Assembly (NCBI GenBank): GCA_021413825.1 | Contig: JAIOPQ010000057.1 | Coordinates: 1-64,000, forward strand | Reading direction: 5' to 3' | Length of the DNA stretch: 64,000 nucleotides | Source of the DNA: Spirochaetia bacterium | GTDB lineage: Bacteria; Spirochaetota; Leptospiria; Leptospirales; Leptonemataceae | Part shown: in pieces, positions 1-9,938 of the stretch | How positions within the stretch are numbered: position 1 is the stretch's first letter | Layout: each line of letters starts with the position of its first letter | Made by a program: the position numbers and the translations under genes | Notes under the pieces: model-generated | Database searches by the model: none | What the model was told of the DNA's origin: nothing | The model's input: the letters and a program-made list of their open reading frames with translations, nothing else

Positions 1-367
1 CGATGGCTAGTAGTGCGTATTCGCGTCTGAGCTGGCTCGTATCCATTTGAAAAAGCGGTTGAGCGCGCGCTACCTGTTGGCCTTCACGCACCAGGCCGAT
101 ACCAGCGGCGGGAGCCTGAATCTCAATCCGCGGAAGCTCGAGCGTAGCAGGAAGAACAAGGGTTCGCGATTCGTTGCGCGTCTCGACGATAAGTGTTTCC
201 TTCGACCCGACTATGGATCTGGCGAAGCGAGTGATACGACCAAAGTGTGAGAGGTCGGAAACGTCAGCGAGAATATGCGAGGGCTGAGCGGCGGCGGCGA
301 GCGCGCCAAGGAGCAGCGCATTCAGTAGCCAAACCCCGCGACATACGATACGCAGACCAGGTCTCAT
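1..367 (-). CDS. Periplasmic adaptor (membrane-fusion-like) protein, N-terminal part
   Basis: This gene runs off the left edge and only its first 122 codons are visible. It starts at an ATG at 365-367, 47 bases past the stop of the RND gene upstream. Residues 9-27 are a hydrophobic signal peptide ending in an Ala-rich stretch before QPSH. Residues 80-112 (IEIQAPAAGIGLVREGQQV and on) look like the first half of a lipoyl/biotinyl hairpin of efflux adaptors: a beta strand, AP-G-G, then EGQ-V. With the complete adaptor at 6640-8160 the operon would have two adaptors. It could also be another exported protein with a lipoyl half-motif, since the coiled coil and beta barrel lie outside the window. 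Confidence 0.6.
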   Translation of the reverse strand, partial: MRPGLRIVCRGVWLLNALLLGALAAAAQPSHILADVSDLSHFGRITRFARSIVGSKETLIVETRNESRTLVLPATLELPRIEIQAPAAGIGLVREGQQVARAQPLFQMDTSQLRREYALLAI

Positions 368-414
368 CTGATCTAAATATCGGTCAAATAGCGGATCTCT
401 GCATCCTTTCCGGA

Positions 415-3400
415 TCAGCCGCGACGGGCCCTGCTCCGCTCTACAAGTCGCTGGATCGTCGCGCTTATCCAGGGACGAATCCCAGCAAGGAGTTCGCGCA
501 ACTTCGCGCGATCGGGCCTGAACTGGAAGAGACCGATCGTAATGATTGGTGTCAGGATCAATGCAACAGGCAGACCGCAGACCATGATGACAGTTGCACC
601 AATCAAAAGGCTCCTACCTTCGCCGGGGGCGAATAGAAAAGGAACAAAGAAAGCGAAAGTCGTGAGGTATCCCATTAGCAAGGGGCGAATCCCATCAACG
701 ATAGTTGCCGAAAGTGGTTCCCCGGAATTTCTTCCTTCGCGCTGCAATTGAGTCAGGATCTGCATTGTCATCGCCGCAGTAAAAGCCGCAAGCATCAGCA
801 TTGCTGCGAGTCCGGGCACGGTAAGCGTTGTGCCAAAGAGGCGGAGGATCAATCCCGCGATGATCAAGGGTGCCGGGATTACGGCGAGAACAAACAACGG
901 CTTCGTTAGCGATTCAAAGTAGGAAGCGATGATCATGAAAATGAGCAGGAAAGCAATCAAACCAATTCGGTTGAACTGCGATCTCGTATCCTGGATTTTC
1001 TCGAACTCGCGGCTCATCGAAATTCTGTAGTTCAAAGGCAGTTCAGTGGCTCGCAATTTGTCTACGAGATTGACGATTGCGGAATACTCCACATTGACCG
1101 GACGAAAGGAAAACGAGAAGACGCGCTTCTTATCTTTGCGATAGATTTTGACGGGAACGAGACTCTCTCTGAGAACTGCCACTTCTTTTAATGGGATGAA
1201 AAGCTTCTCAAGGGTACTCAGGCTGATTTCGTTGATGCTATCCGGATTATCCCGAAAGATCTCCTTGTAGCGAATTCGAACGTCCAGCTCCCGCGTCTGA
1301 TCAATGAATTTTGTTGCCACCCCGCCTTGAATGGCATAGCGCACCATCTCACCAACTTCCTTCGAGGTGATCCCGGCCTTCTCCGCCTTGAGCTTGTCCA
1401 CGACCACCTGCAATTCCGGACGAGGAGATTTGTAGCGGAGCACCACATCGCGCACTTCTGGAAACGCTTCTGTTCGCTTGGCCAGTGATCGCGTAATCTT
1501 GTCGAGTGTGTCCAGGTCAGGACCAAAGCAGTCTATCGTGACTTCGCGAAGGGCGCTACCCTCGGCTTGACTTGCGAAATAAATAAAGGCAGGTTCGACG
1601 GTTCCGATAGTTGAACGAAGAAAATCCGTGTAGGCTCCGTCTGCTGTTTGTCCTTTTTCCAATCGCAAGAGAACGGTTGCCTGGGATGCTTCCACTTTCG
1701 CATTGATCTGTTTGATCCCCTTCACTCCCTTGAGCTTCTCTTCAACCTTCTTAGTCGTTGCGTCAGTTACCCCAAAACTTGTTCCGGAAGGAAACTCGAT
1801 GTTTATTCGCACTTCGTTCTCTTCCAGTGGATTGCCAAACTCCTGGGGTGTCCCTGTCAGAAGGAACAGTCCTACGATCGTAAACAGAAAGTATGCCGAA
1901 GCAACCACTGTTAGCCTGGTTTCAACGAAAAGCAAACCCCGATTGATGAACGCGATGGTCCATTCCATCCCGATTGGGCGGGCGGTGGACAAAACCGCCA
2001 ACCGCTGCGCCGCACGCCTGAGTAACTTCGCAGGCCTGGCGATTAAATGATGCCTGATACCTGAAAGCGCGCGGACCAGAGAGGCCAACGAAACGTTAAA
2101 CGGTGTTGTTGCTTTCAATCGCTCCCGTAAGAGCGGAAAGACGGACAGCATCAGTATGAAACCTGGAATAATCGCAAAGATAATGGAAACGGCAAGTCCG
2201 CCGTACACAAGGCGTGCCTCGCGACTTGAGAAAACCACTGGCAGGAATGTTGCACAGATTAGGAGCACCCCGATGAATACTACTGACTTCACCGGAGCCA
2301 CGCCGGAAGACGGCGCGCCGCTCAACCCGTTTGCTCCCAGCAATCCAATCGAAATGCCCACGGCTAAAACGAGTCCAGAGATAGTCAGCAGGTTCAGGTC
2401 CATCTGCATCAAGTACAGAACGAAAATCGAACTCAGGCATGCAACGCAGGCGATCAAAAGCAATAAAAGGGCAACACGAACCCGAATTCCGAATACGAGA
2501 CGCATGACAATGCAACTCAGAATGAAACCCAGAATCACAAAGACGAGAAATGTCTGAAGGGTTCCCCGAACCTGCTCCGCCTGGTCGTAGATGATTGCAT
2601 AGCTCACGTCGCTGAGCGCAAACGTTCCAAGCAGCTCATTGACTTCCGCAGAAACATCCAGAAGGTTCGCTCGGCTTGCGCGATACACGTACAGTCCAAC
2701 CCTCTCCTCTCCATCCACACGCGATGCAGAATCCTGCTCACGAAACGCATAAGAAACGTCAGCTACGTCGCCCAGCCGTATCATGGCGTTACGGCTGGAG
2801 GAAAACACCACTGTGTTCTTGATCTCGCTGACAGACTTAAAACGACCTTTGGCGTAAAGCTTGTAGCGGCCGCCACCGTCATCGATTGTTCCGGCAGCAA
2901 CGTTCAAGTTGACTTTCTGCAGCGCCTGAAACAGGTCTCGCATGGAAAGCGAATACCCCTGCAACTTCTGCCTGTCGCAGTCGACGAGCACCTCTCGCAT
3001 TCTGCCGCCGGCTACGCTTACCTGGCTGACACCCTGAACACCTGACAATTGTTTTGCGATCTGACGCTCGGCGATCTCGCGAAGCTCGGAGAGATCCTTT
3101 TTCGTGCTATTCAGAACGATGATGAGGACCGGACGTTGATCCGGATCATACCTCAGAATCACGGGCTTCTGAGTTTCCCGGGGAAAAGCCGAAGCTACAA
3201 TGTCTATCCGCTCGCGAACCTCCAGTGCCTTCAGATTGACGTTTGAACCTTGATCGAACTGAATGTTGACTTTCGTCTTCCCTTCTTCTGATACGGAAAA
3301 CAATTCCTCAATGCCGCCTACCGTTGCGACAGCATCTTCGATGGGACGCGTGATGATTTCCTCAATCTTGTCCGGCGTTACGCCCGAGTAGTTTACCTCG

Positions 3401-3537
3401 ACTGTCAGGCCAGGATACTCAACGCCGTGCCCGAGGGTTACCGGAATTAGGAATAGCGCAATTGCCCCGAGCAAGCCAGCACCGACAGCCAGCATCACGG
3501 TCGTGAGAGGGTTCTGGCGTGCGTAGCGTTCAAGCAT
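415..3537 (-). CDS. RND efflux transporter, degenerate proton relay (RND-1)
   Basis: This 1040-residue protein has the full RND layout: TM1 near residues 12-32, a large periplasmic loop, a TM2-6 block at about 325-470, a second loop, and a final block at about 860-1010. Length is normal for the AcrB/MdtB family. The TM4 segment reads LVLAVGISIGLLGAN. Where AcrB-type pumps carry two adjacent aspartates it has Gly398 and Leu399. The segment matching TM10 (about 905-935) has no charged residue. It is therefore unlikely to move protons by the standard mechanism. Its ATG directly follows the stop of the RND gene at 3538-6627, suggesting translational coupling and a mixed trimer of the MdtBC kind, with this subunit passive. 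Substrate is unknown. Confidence 0.9.
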   Translation of the reverse strand: MLERYARQNPLTTVMLAVGAGLLGAIALFLIPVTLGHGVEYPGLTVEVNYSGVTPDKIEEIITRPIEDAVATVGGIEELFSVSEEGKTKVNIQFDQGSNVNLKALEVRERIDIVASAFPRETQKPVILRYDPDQRPVLIIVLNSTKKDLSELREIAERQIAKQLSGVQGVSQVSVAGGRMREVLVDCDRQKLQGYSLSMRDLFQALQKVNLNVAAGTIDDGGGRYKLYAKGRFKSVSEIKNTVVFSSSRNAMIRLGDVADVSYAFREQDSASRVDGEERVGLYVYRASRANLLDVSAEVNELLGTFALSDVSYAIIYDQAEQVRGTLQTFLVFVILGFILSCIVMRLVFGIRVRVALLLLLIACVACLSSIFVLYLMQMDLNLLTISGLVLAVGISIGLLGANGLSGAPSSGVAPVKSVVFIGVLLICATFLPVVFSSREARLVYGGLAVSIIFAIIPGFILMLSVFPLLRERLKATTPFNVSLASLVRALSGIRHHLIARPAKLLRRAAQRLAVLSTARPIGMEWTIAFINRGLLFVETRLTVVASAYFLFTIVGLFLLTGTPQEFGNPLEENEVRINIEFPSGTSFGVTDATTKKVEEKLKGVKGIKQINAKVEASQATVLLRLEKGQTADGAYTDFLRSTIGTVEPAFIYFASQAEGSALREVTIDCFGPDLDTLDKITRSLAKRTEAFPEVRDVVLRYKSPRPELQVVVDKLKAEKAGITSKEVGEMVRYAIQGGVATKFIDQTRELDVRIRYKEIFRDNPDSINEISLSTLEKLFIPLKEVAVLRESLVPVKIYRKDKKRVFSFSFRPVNVEYSAIVNLVDKLRATELPLNYRISMSREFEKIQDTRSQFNRIGLIAFLLIFMIIASYFESLTKPLFVLAVIPAPLIIAGLILRLFGTTLTVPGLAAMLMLAAFTAAMTMQILTQLQREGRNSGEPLSATIVDGIRPLLMGYLTTFAFFVPFLFAPGEGRSLLIGATVIMVCGLPVALILTPIITIGLFQFRPDRAKLRELLAGIRPWISATIQRLVERSRARRG

Positions 3538-6500
3538 TCAAAGACCCGCTTGTTTTCTCATGCGAAGATGAAAGAGCACGGGAATCACAAACAGGGATAT
3601 GATCGCCGATGCGAGGAGTCCGCTGATCACCGTAATTGCAAGCGGTGATTGAAATTCTGATCCCTTGCCAATTTCAAGGGCAACGGGGATCATTCCTAGA
3701 ATCGTAATTCCATTGTTCATGATGATGGGACGCAAAACCAGCTTAGAAGCATTCACTATATTCTCGCGAAGCTGGTAACCTTCTTCCTTGAGCAATTGGA
3801 TGTACTCATAGAGCAACGCCGCGTTATCCACAACGATTCCCACCAGCAGAATAATTCCAGTGAAAGAGCTATCGTTCAGACTTTTGCCCGTGAGAATCAG
3901 GGCCGGGAAAACTCCGATGACTATCATCGGGATGGTTCCGAGCATGATGAATGGTTGGACCAACGACTCAAAATGCGACGCGAGTAGCATATAGATGAGA
4001 ACAATGGATAGACCGAATGCGAGCAACAGTTCGCGAAAGGACTTGGATATGTTTTCCTGTTCTCCCCCGTGCACAATCCGATATCCTTCAGGTAGTGTGG
4101 TCTTCGCGAGATATCGTTCAATGTCGTTGTAAACGGCTGTGGAATCCTTTCCGGAAATATCTGCCGTTATCCGATTGATGCGTGATGCCCCGGACCGTAG
4201 GATTGACGTGTAGCCTTTTCCTGGCTTCAGATCCGCAAGTTGCGACAGAAAGACAGATCCAGATTCACCGGTTCTGAGTGGAATTTCCATGACTCGTTCA
4301 ACGGTCTTGCGATCCTCTTCCCGAAAGCGAAGCCGTATGTCGATCTCTTCGTCTGCGAGATGGAGTTCGGTCACGACGCTACCGCGAATGGCCGTCTTGA
4401 GATAATCAGCCAGATACGAGTGCGAGAGATTGGCTCCCGCCGTGTGCCCTTCGTCGAAAGTCACGTGGAACTCGCGTGCCTCATCTTCCATGCTTGTGAC
4501 CATACCGGTGATGCCAGGAAATTTGCCGAGGTCGCCTTTGATTTTACGCCCCAGCTCTTGAAGCGTACTCAGATCATCGCCGGCAAGATCCAGAGAGATA
4601 GCCCGAGATCCGGGTGAAAGAATACCCGACATCACGTCCGACTTCACCACAAAATAGACGTCTACATCGTCCCTGACTTTGATCTGTTTTTCAAGCTCAG
4701 CAGCCAGCTCACGAGCTGTATTACCACGATCATCCGACATGATCACGCGAATCTGCGCCAGATGAGTCCCAACGTCCGAGGAGCGCGTGGTCAGAACTTC
4801 TTCCTCGTCGTATCCAACGCGCGATAGTACGTGCTGGATGTGTTTCTTGCCGATAACCTGCTTCTCAACGACCTCGACAACCTCGGACATTGCCGCAAGG
4901 GACGTGCCCTTGGTCGCGCGGAGATTGATTGCGAATTCACCGGTGTCCACACGAGGAATGAAACTGCGCTGAACAAAGGGAAACAGGCAACAAGAGACAA
5001 CGAATAGAGTCCCTACCGGGATAAACAGGTGGCGCGGATGATTCAGGAAATGCTGTAAGCGTCGCTCGTACGCGCCGTCGAGTCTGTGCTCGAATTCAGC
5101 GATCTTCTTGATGAACGCATATTTATCAAGCTTCACCCTTGTAAGCCAGGGTAAATTCAGGGAGGACAGCGTTGGAATCAAAGTCAAGGCGACTATCAAA
5201 CTCACGAGGGTTGAGACTGTAATCGTCAGTGCCATTTCGGCAAAGACGACACCGACAACGCTCTTCAAGAATACGATCGGAAGGAAAACAACAACGAGCG
5301 TCAGGACTGCGGATGTTACCGATCCGGCCACTTCGTTTGCGCCCTTCAAGGCTGCCTCGCGTGCTGGCATACCTGTGGCCACATAACGTTCAATCGACAT
5401 CATTACAACGTTCCCCGATTCGAGCAGCATGCCGATTCCAAGCTCTAACCCGCCGAGGGACATCATGTTCAACGACACGTCGTAGAAATACATTGGGATG
5501 AAGGTGGCGATGACGGATGTGGGCAGGATAGTCAGGAGAATCATGGGATTTCTGAGATTCCTGAGAATAATGAACAGGGCCATGAACGCCAGGATAGCAC
5601 CGGCGATTATCTCACGGAGCAGGTTCCGAATCGCCATGCTGATGAAATTGGATTCATCGTAGACTATGTCCGCTTCGACTTCACGTCCAAACTGTTTTCG
5701 GATCGTCTCCATCTCTGCTCTAACATTCTGGGAGACGTCGATTGTATTCTTTCCCGCTTCCTTGTAGAGCGAGACGATCACGCACTCCCGACCATTGTAG
5801 CGCGCCATCCCACTGCGTTCTGCGTAGCCGGCGTGAACGTTCGCCACTGACGATAGAAAGACTGGTGTTCCCTGCTGATTGCGGCTAACGATGGTTCGTT
5901 TTATATCCTCGATGCTGTTGTATTCGCCCAGGGAGCGGATCAGTACGTCGCGGCTGCCAACGGTGATATGCCCCGCAGGAAAGTTCAAGTTGGCTGAGGA
6001 TATTGCTTCACGCAGCTCCGGCAACGTTAAGCGATGTGCAGAGAGCGATTGCGCGTCTACATCGACCTGAACTTCTTTCTTATGACCGCCTGAGAACTGA
6101 ACCATGGCCACGCCATCCGCTCGCTCCAGGAAGACTTTGACTTCATTGCGTAGGAAATGCCGCAAATCCTGTTCGTTTCCCAGCTCCTTTGCGAAGAATA
6201 CAATTTCCATGAACGCGGATTGATTGGGGTCAAAACGGGTTACCACAGAGCGTCCTGCATCCTGAGGTAACGTCCCGCGAATCAAGTCCAGCTTCTCGCG
6301 AACCTCCATGACGGCAAAATCGATGTTTGTCCCCCAGGAAAACTGAAGGGTGACGAGCGAAATTCCTTCCAGGGATTCGGACTGAATCTTTTGAATCGAT
6401 CCGACTGTTCCCACTGCCTCAGAAATCGGCTTCGTGATCAGGTTCTCAATTTCTTCCGGAGCAGAGTTGGAATAAAGCGTAACTACGGTAACACGCGGAT

Positions 6501-6627
6501 ACTCAATGTCCGGAATCAGGTTGACTTTCAGATCTCGAAACGAGATCAAACCCATCAGGATCACACCCAGGTAGAACATACCCGTCGTAACGGGTCGATT
6601 GATGCAGAATCGTTGGAGCGCTCGCAT
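3538..6627 (-). CDS. RND efflux transporter, partner subunit (RND-2)
   Basis: This 1029-residue RND protein sits between the adaptor gene (12-base gap) and RND-1 (TGA directly followed by ATG). It keeps the usual two six-helix halves, each with a large periplasmic loop. TM4 reads LELGIGMLLESGNVV, so the aspartate pair is replaced by Glu403 and Ser404. That keeps one acidic group. In the TM10 region GIVVDNAALLYEYI has an Asp in the area of the AcrB relay lysine and keeps the following Asn. It resembles CzcA or HAE-type transporters but is not clearly a metal pump. It is the likely proton-coupled member of the pair and exports an unknown substrate with adaptor 6640-8160. Confidence 0.92.
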   Translation of the reverse strand: MRALQRFCINRPVTTGMFYLGVILMGLISFRDLKVNLIPDIEYPRVTVVTLYSNSAPEEIENLITKPISEAVGTVGSIQKIQSESLEGISLVTLQFSWGTNIDFAVMEVREKLDLIRGTLPQDAGRSVVTRFDPNQSAFMEIVFFAKELGNEQDLRHFLRNEVKVFLERADGVAMVQFSGGHKKEVQVDVDAQSLSAHRLTLPELREAISSANLNFPAGHITVGSRDVLIRSLGEYNSIEDIKRTIVSRNQQGTPVFLSSVANVHAGYAERSGMARYNGRECVIVSLYKEAGKNTIDVSQNVRAEMETIRKQFGREVEADIVYDESNFISMAIRNLLREIIAGAILAFMALFIILRNLRNPMILLTILPTSVIATFIPMYFYDVSLNMMSLGGLELGIGMLLESGNVVMMSIERYVATGMPAREAALKGANEVAGSVTSAVLTLVVVFLPIVFLKSVVGVVFAEMALTITVSTLVSLIVALTLIPTLSSLNLPWLTRVKLDKYAFIKKIAEFEHRLDGAYERRLQHFLNHPRHLFIPVGTLFVVSCCLFPFVQRSFIPRVDTGEFAINLRATKGTSLAAMSEVVEVVEKQVIGKKHIQHVLSRVGYDEEEVLTTRSSDVGTHLAQIRVIMSDDRGNTARELAAELEKQIKVRDDVDVYFVVKSDVMSGILSPGSRAISLDLAGDDLSTLQELGRKIKGDLGKFPGITGMVTSMEDEAREFHVTFDEGHTAGANLSHSYLADYLKTAIRGSVVTELHLADEEIDIRLRFREEDRKTVERVMEIPLRTGESGSVFLSQLADLKPGKGYTSILRSGASRINRITADISGKDSTAVYNDIERYLAKTTLPEGYRIVHGGEQENISKSFRELLLAFGLSIVLIYMLLASHFESLVQPFIMLGTIPMIVIGVFPALILTGKSLNDSSFTGIILLVGIVVDNAALLYEYIQLLKEEGYQLRENIVNASKLVLRPIIMNNGITILGMIPVALEIGKGSEFQSPLAITVISGLLASAIISLFVIPVLFHLRMRKQAGL

Positions 6628-6639
6628 AGCGACCCAGTT

Positions 6640-8160
6640 TTACGGTGTAGCCGGAGCGCTCTGGACGCGCATTCCTTCGCGAAGCTGCGACAGTTTTTCA
6701 GTTACGATTACGTCACCCTGCTTGAGGCCGGATGAAATCTCGACTCTGTCATCCGAATACTGCCTTCCGGTAACCACGTCCGCTCTGTAAAGAACACCCT
6801 GACGAAGGATGAAGACGTATGCATTGTTTTCCTTTTGCGGAAGCACAGCTGCTGCGGGCACCACAATCAGTTTGCGGGGTTTGCCTGTGATAATACTGGC
6901 CCGAATAAACATTCCGGGCCTTAGCTTGAGACCGGGATTCTTTAGAAGTGCTTTCACTTGCAGGGTATGGGTCTTTGGATCAATTACCGGGAGAATAATT
7001 TCTATGATGCCTTTGAATGTTTCTTTGGGATATACATCGACCTTGAAGTCCATCGTCTGACCTTTTTCAAGGTCTTTTAGATCCGATTCCTTCACGTCCA
7101 TTGTCGCATAAACCGAATTCAAATCCACGAGAACCATAATCGACTGAGCTGCATTACCGGCCGAACCACCAAGCACCTGCTCACCGACACTCTTGTTGCG
7201 CTGAGCTACAACACCGTTAACCGGCGATGTGATCGTGGTCTCTTTTAGGAGGGTCGTGGTGTTACTCATTGCCGCTTGAGCAGAGTTTACTTTGGACCGC
7301 GCGACGCCGATGTCGGCTTCTTCGATTCCGCTGTTGATGTCCATAAGGACTTCTTTTTTCTTTTCCGGATCTTCCGGGATACTCAGTCCGCGTTTTTGAA
7401 TATCCAGATCTCTGAAGCCAATGCTTTGAATTTCAAGATCCTTCTGCGCCATCCGATAGGCGGCTTCGCGGGCGATCAGTTCCGTTCGCATCTGGCCGTA
7501 TTCTTCGCGGCTGATCCCACCCTCTTTATAGAGAATCTCTTTGCCATCATACGTTGCACGCATCTTGTCCACGTCGGCGCCCAGCTTCTTTAGAAGTGTA
7601 TTCTGTTTTTCAATTTCCTTGAGTCGCCCTTCCATTCCGCGACGAGCAACGGCGTGCTTCTCGGTCGCGAGTGAGAGTTCAGATTTTGCGCCCTGCAGAG
7701 CCGCCTCCTGCTGCACAAGCTCAAGTTGTAAAAATACCTTTTCGAGCTGAACCAGAGTCTGGCCCTGGCGAACGACCTGGCCTTCCTTTGCAAAGAACTG
7801 TTCGATTCGACCCGAAGTCTTGGCATTGATTTCAACCTTCTGAAAGAATTCGACGGACCCTGCGCCATCAATCCGGGGTAAGACTTCTTCCGGTTGAATC
7901 GACAGCGTCTTGAGAGTCAGCGCGCTGAGATCAGATCCTTCTGTCTGATTGGCCTGCATTGCATGCGCGAGTCTCTCAATGGGATAGAAGACAGTTCCGA
8001 CGACCGTTCCATACAGTCCCTTTCGCATCGAGGAGAGATATACGCCAAAGATTGCATAGAGGACGATATACGCGACCAGAGCAATGCCGAGTTTGAGATA
8101 CGTGCGACCGCGAATGCGGAGCGGAAACGAGATGAGCGTGCGAAGAAGGTTCATGATCAT
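6640..8160 (-). CDS. HlyD/AcrA-type membrane-fusion protein
   Basis: This 506-residue adaptor links inner-membrane RND pumps to the outer membrane. A transmembrane anchor spans residues 24-43. The first lipoyl half is near 106-140 (KTSGRIEQFFAKEGQVVRQG). A long alpha-helical hairpin, rich in Glu, Lys and Gln, follows to about 310. The second lipoyl half is ITSPVNGVVAQRNKSVGEQV. The beta-barrel and membrane-proximal domains end the protein. Its ATG overlaps the stop of the Yip1-like gene (ATGA at 8157-8160), and an alternative start lies two codons in at 8154. The uncleaved anchor, instead of a lipidated or cleaved signal, and the roughly 100-residue N-terminal extension are slightly unusual. 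Confidence 0.92.
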   Translation of the reverse strand: MIMNLLRTLISFPLRIRGRTYLKLGIALVAYIVLYAIFGVYLSSMRKGLYGTVVGTVFYPIERLAHAMQANQTEGSDLSALTLKTLSIQPEEVLPRIDGAGSVEFFQKVEINAKTSGRIEQFFAKEGQVVRQGQTLVQLEKVFLQLELVQQEAALQGAKSELSLATEKHAVARRGMEGRLKEIEKQNTLLKKLGADVDKMRATYDGKEILYKEGGISREEYGQMRTELIAREAAYRMAQKDLEIQSIGFRDLDIQKRGLSIPEDPEKKKEVLMDINSGIEEADIGVARSKVNSAQAAMSNTTTLLKETTITSPVNGVVAQRNKSVGEQVLGGSAGNAAQSIMVLVDLNSVYATMDVKESDLKDLEKGQTMDFKVDVYPKETFKGIIEIILPVIDPKTHTLQVKALLKNPGLKLRPGMFIRASIITGKPRKLIVVPAAAVLPQKENNAYVFILRQGVLYRADVVTGRQYSDDRVEISSGLKQGDVIVTEKLSQLREGMRVQSAPATP

Positions 8161-8819
8161 TGAGCCGGCCGAACCAGGAGTGAAAGTAGAATGGTAGTCA
8201 CGACGTAAGGGCTAATCCACGTGAGTATCCCGCGACCGCGATTCTGAGTTGCCCGGACCTGCAACCCTTTGACGCAGAGCACGCCATCCCAGATCCAGGC
8301 TGCGAGCAGAAGAAATCCGCTGAGCCCGAATCGGATATACATCCAACCAGGTCTGGACTCAAGCAATGGGTACGGCCATACGTTGGCGAGCACGCGAAGC
8401 CCGGTTGCCAGGGACAACAATGGAATGATCGCCACACACGTAATCAACAGATACGTAGAGAAGGCACGCTCTGAATCGCCCAGCCATCCGGCAAAGCTCC
8501 GGCGCATGAAAGCGGCGAAAAGGATGAAGGCGCCCCAACCCAACGCGAACCGGATTACATCACCCGGAAATCGAGGATCACCGGAAAACATAAGGCGCAT
8601 CTGATCGCGATATTGGGAAGGAAAGATTGGCTCCGGATCGACCCATGCTCGCAGCAACGATGAAGCGACCAGGAAGAGCAAGAGGAAGCCAAAGAAGAGT
8701 CCCATCGTTTCAAAGGTTGTGCGCGTCTGGGGATGATTCGCTTCAAAGAATGATCGGGGATTTCTGGTGGCACCGCAAAATCGCAGTACCGATTGAATCC
8801 TTTCGCGGACCTTGCCCAT
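8157..8819 (-). CDS. Yip1-like multi-pass membrane protein (paralogue 1)
   Basis: This 220-residue protein has about five membrane segments (near 38-57, 85-105, 120-145, 160-185 and 200-216). Its end has the signature NRGRGILTWISPYVV, which recurs almost unchanged in the proteins at 10627-11280 and 50515-51237, so the three are paralogues. The overall shape resembles the Yip1 family. It is translationally coupled to the adaptor gene through an ATGA overlap, so one copy has joined an efflux operon while the other two sit beside MORN and TPR genes in the toxin loci. Function is unknown. A role in membrane assembly of the export machinery is inference. Confidence 0.7.
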   Translation of the reverse strand: MGKVRERIQSVLRFCGATRNPRSFFEANHPQTRTTFETMGLFFGFLLLFLVASSLLRAWVDPEPIFPSQYRDQMRLMFSGDPRFPGDVIRFALGWGAFILFAAFMRRSFAGWLGDSERAFSTYLLITCVAIIPLLSLATGLRVLANVWPYPLLESRPGWMYIRFGLSGFLLLAAWIWDGVLCVKGLQVRATQNRGRGILTWISPYVVTTILLSLLVRPAQ

Positions 8820-8895
8820 AGATCACTCATCGGTTGGACGGACAAATCGTTTGATCGCAAAATCCCGCAAGTTGCGAAATACCTTTCTGAACAAT

Positions 8896-9804
8896 CTAGG
8901 GCAGCTGTTCCAGGTTTCGGAGTGCAGCGGCAAGGAGTAGTTCTTCCGCAGGAGCAGTCCTGCTTGCCCCCGGCTTCATTCCCTGATACATTTCGCGTGG
9001 TCGCATGCTCGCTGATCCGGTGCGGACGGTCGCTTTGCCCAAGACTTCACCCGCTTCCTGGATTGCGGAACGAATCCGCGACGCTACGTGATCCGCGCCT
9101 GGATAATCGGTCTCAGACAAGACTACCACAAACCGGCGATCTGCGATTCGTCCGGCCACATCACCGGCCCTGTGAAGGCATTCGCGCAGGTGATCGCCTA
9201 ACGCGCGAAAATGTACATCCGTCAGGGCCGAGGAATCGGCAATGACGTCCACAGCGATAGCAGCTATGGGGCGATCATACCGTAACGAACGACGCCATTC
9301 GCGAGATAGAAACTGCAACAGGGTTCCATGACTTGCAAGGCCCGTGTCGCGATCGCGGAGTTCTATGAGATCATCAGAATGACGGGACATTTCGCGAAAG
9401 TCATGCTCAAGATCATGCTGCGCCGCAAGGGCATTGCGAAGGCGCAATAGGGAATTCATGCGCGTCTGAACTTCGCGCGAATCTACGGGCATAGAGGCCA
9501 CGTCAGCAATTAGGGAGCCGGGTGTGAAATCGGTCAAAGCCGATCGGTCGAGGAGAATTAGAATTGGAACATTTGTCAAAATCTCGAGGTCAGCGAACGC
9601 CTGCAGGGAACCTGAGATTCCAAGAATGGGCGAAACGGCCGTCACAATCATTTCAATTTCTGCGGGCGATTGATGCAGTTGAACAAACTCGATAAGCTCA
9701 GCAAAGTCTTTGCAAGGGACAATTGCCTCTTTGGACAGCGGTTGAAGGATTCTTTCGATGGTCTTGCGGGAAGGGGCATCCGGGAGGCCGATGTAGGAAG
9801 GCAT
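8896..9804 (-). CDS. Degenerate GGDEF-domain protein with receiver-like N terminus
   Basis: Of 302 residues, about 1-125 have the alternating strand-helix pattern of a receiver-like domain. A GGDEF fold follows at about 145-275: DRDTGLASHGTLLQFL matches the domain start and RPIAAIAVDVI the first strand. At the active-site loop the usual R-x-GGDEF is RIADRRF (219-225), so both acidic catalytic residues are replaced by arginines. It should not make cyclic-di-GMP and may be a receptor or scaffold. It lies 76 bases upstream of the Yip1-like gene on the same strand and could be the first gene of the efflux operon. Confidence 0.7.
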   Translation of the reverse strand: MPSYIGLPDAPSRKTIERILQPLSKEAIVPCKDFAELIEFVQLHQSPAEIEMIVTAVSPILGISGSLQAFADLEILTNVPILILLDRSALTDFTPGSLIADVASMPVDSREVQTRMNSLLRLRNALAAQHDLEHDFREMSRHSDDLIELRDRDTGLASHGTLLQFLSREWRRSLRYDRPIAAIAVDVIADSSALTDVHFRALGDHLRECLHRAGDVAGRIADRRFVVVLSETDYPGADHVASRIRSAIQEAGEVLGKATVRTGSASMRPREMYQGMKPGASRTAPAEELLLAAALRNLEQLP

Positions 9805-9938
9805 GGTTAATCGTCGGCGCTTGGAATCGAATTGTCATCACCTATCGTGGGTAAACGAGAAATTTTCCAACAGGGTGACGTGCTTCTGAACGATTCGAAT
9901 TGACGGCTCCCTCACGGGTCGTTTTCGATTAAATCCAC
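9805..9938. promoter_or_regulatory. Divergent intergenic region between GGDEF-like and MORN genes
   Basis: These 134 bases separate genes that point away from each other, so promoters for both must lie here or within the gene starts. I see no convincing -35/-10 pair and no clear Shine-Dalgarno before the MORN start. Confidence 0.35.
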
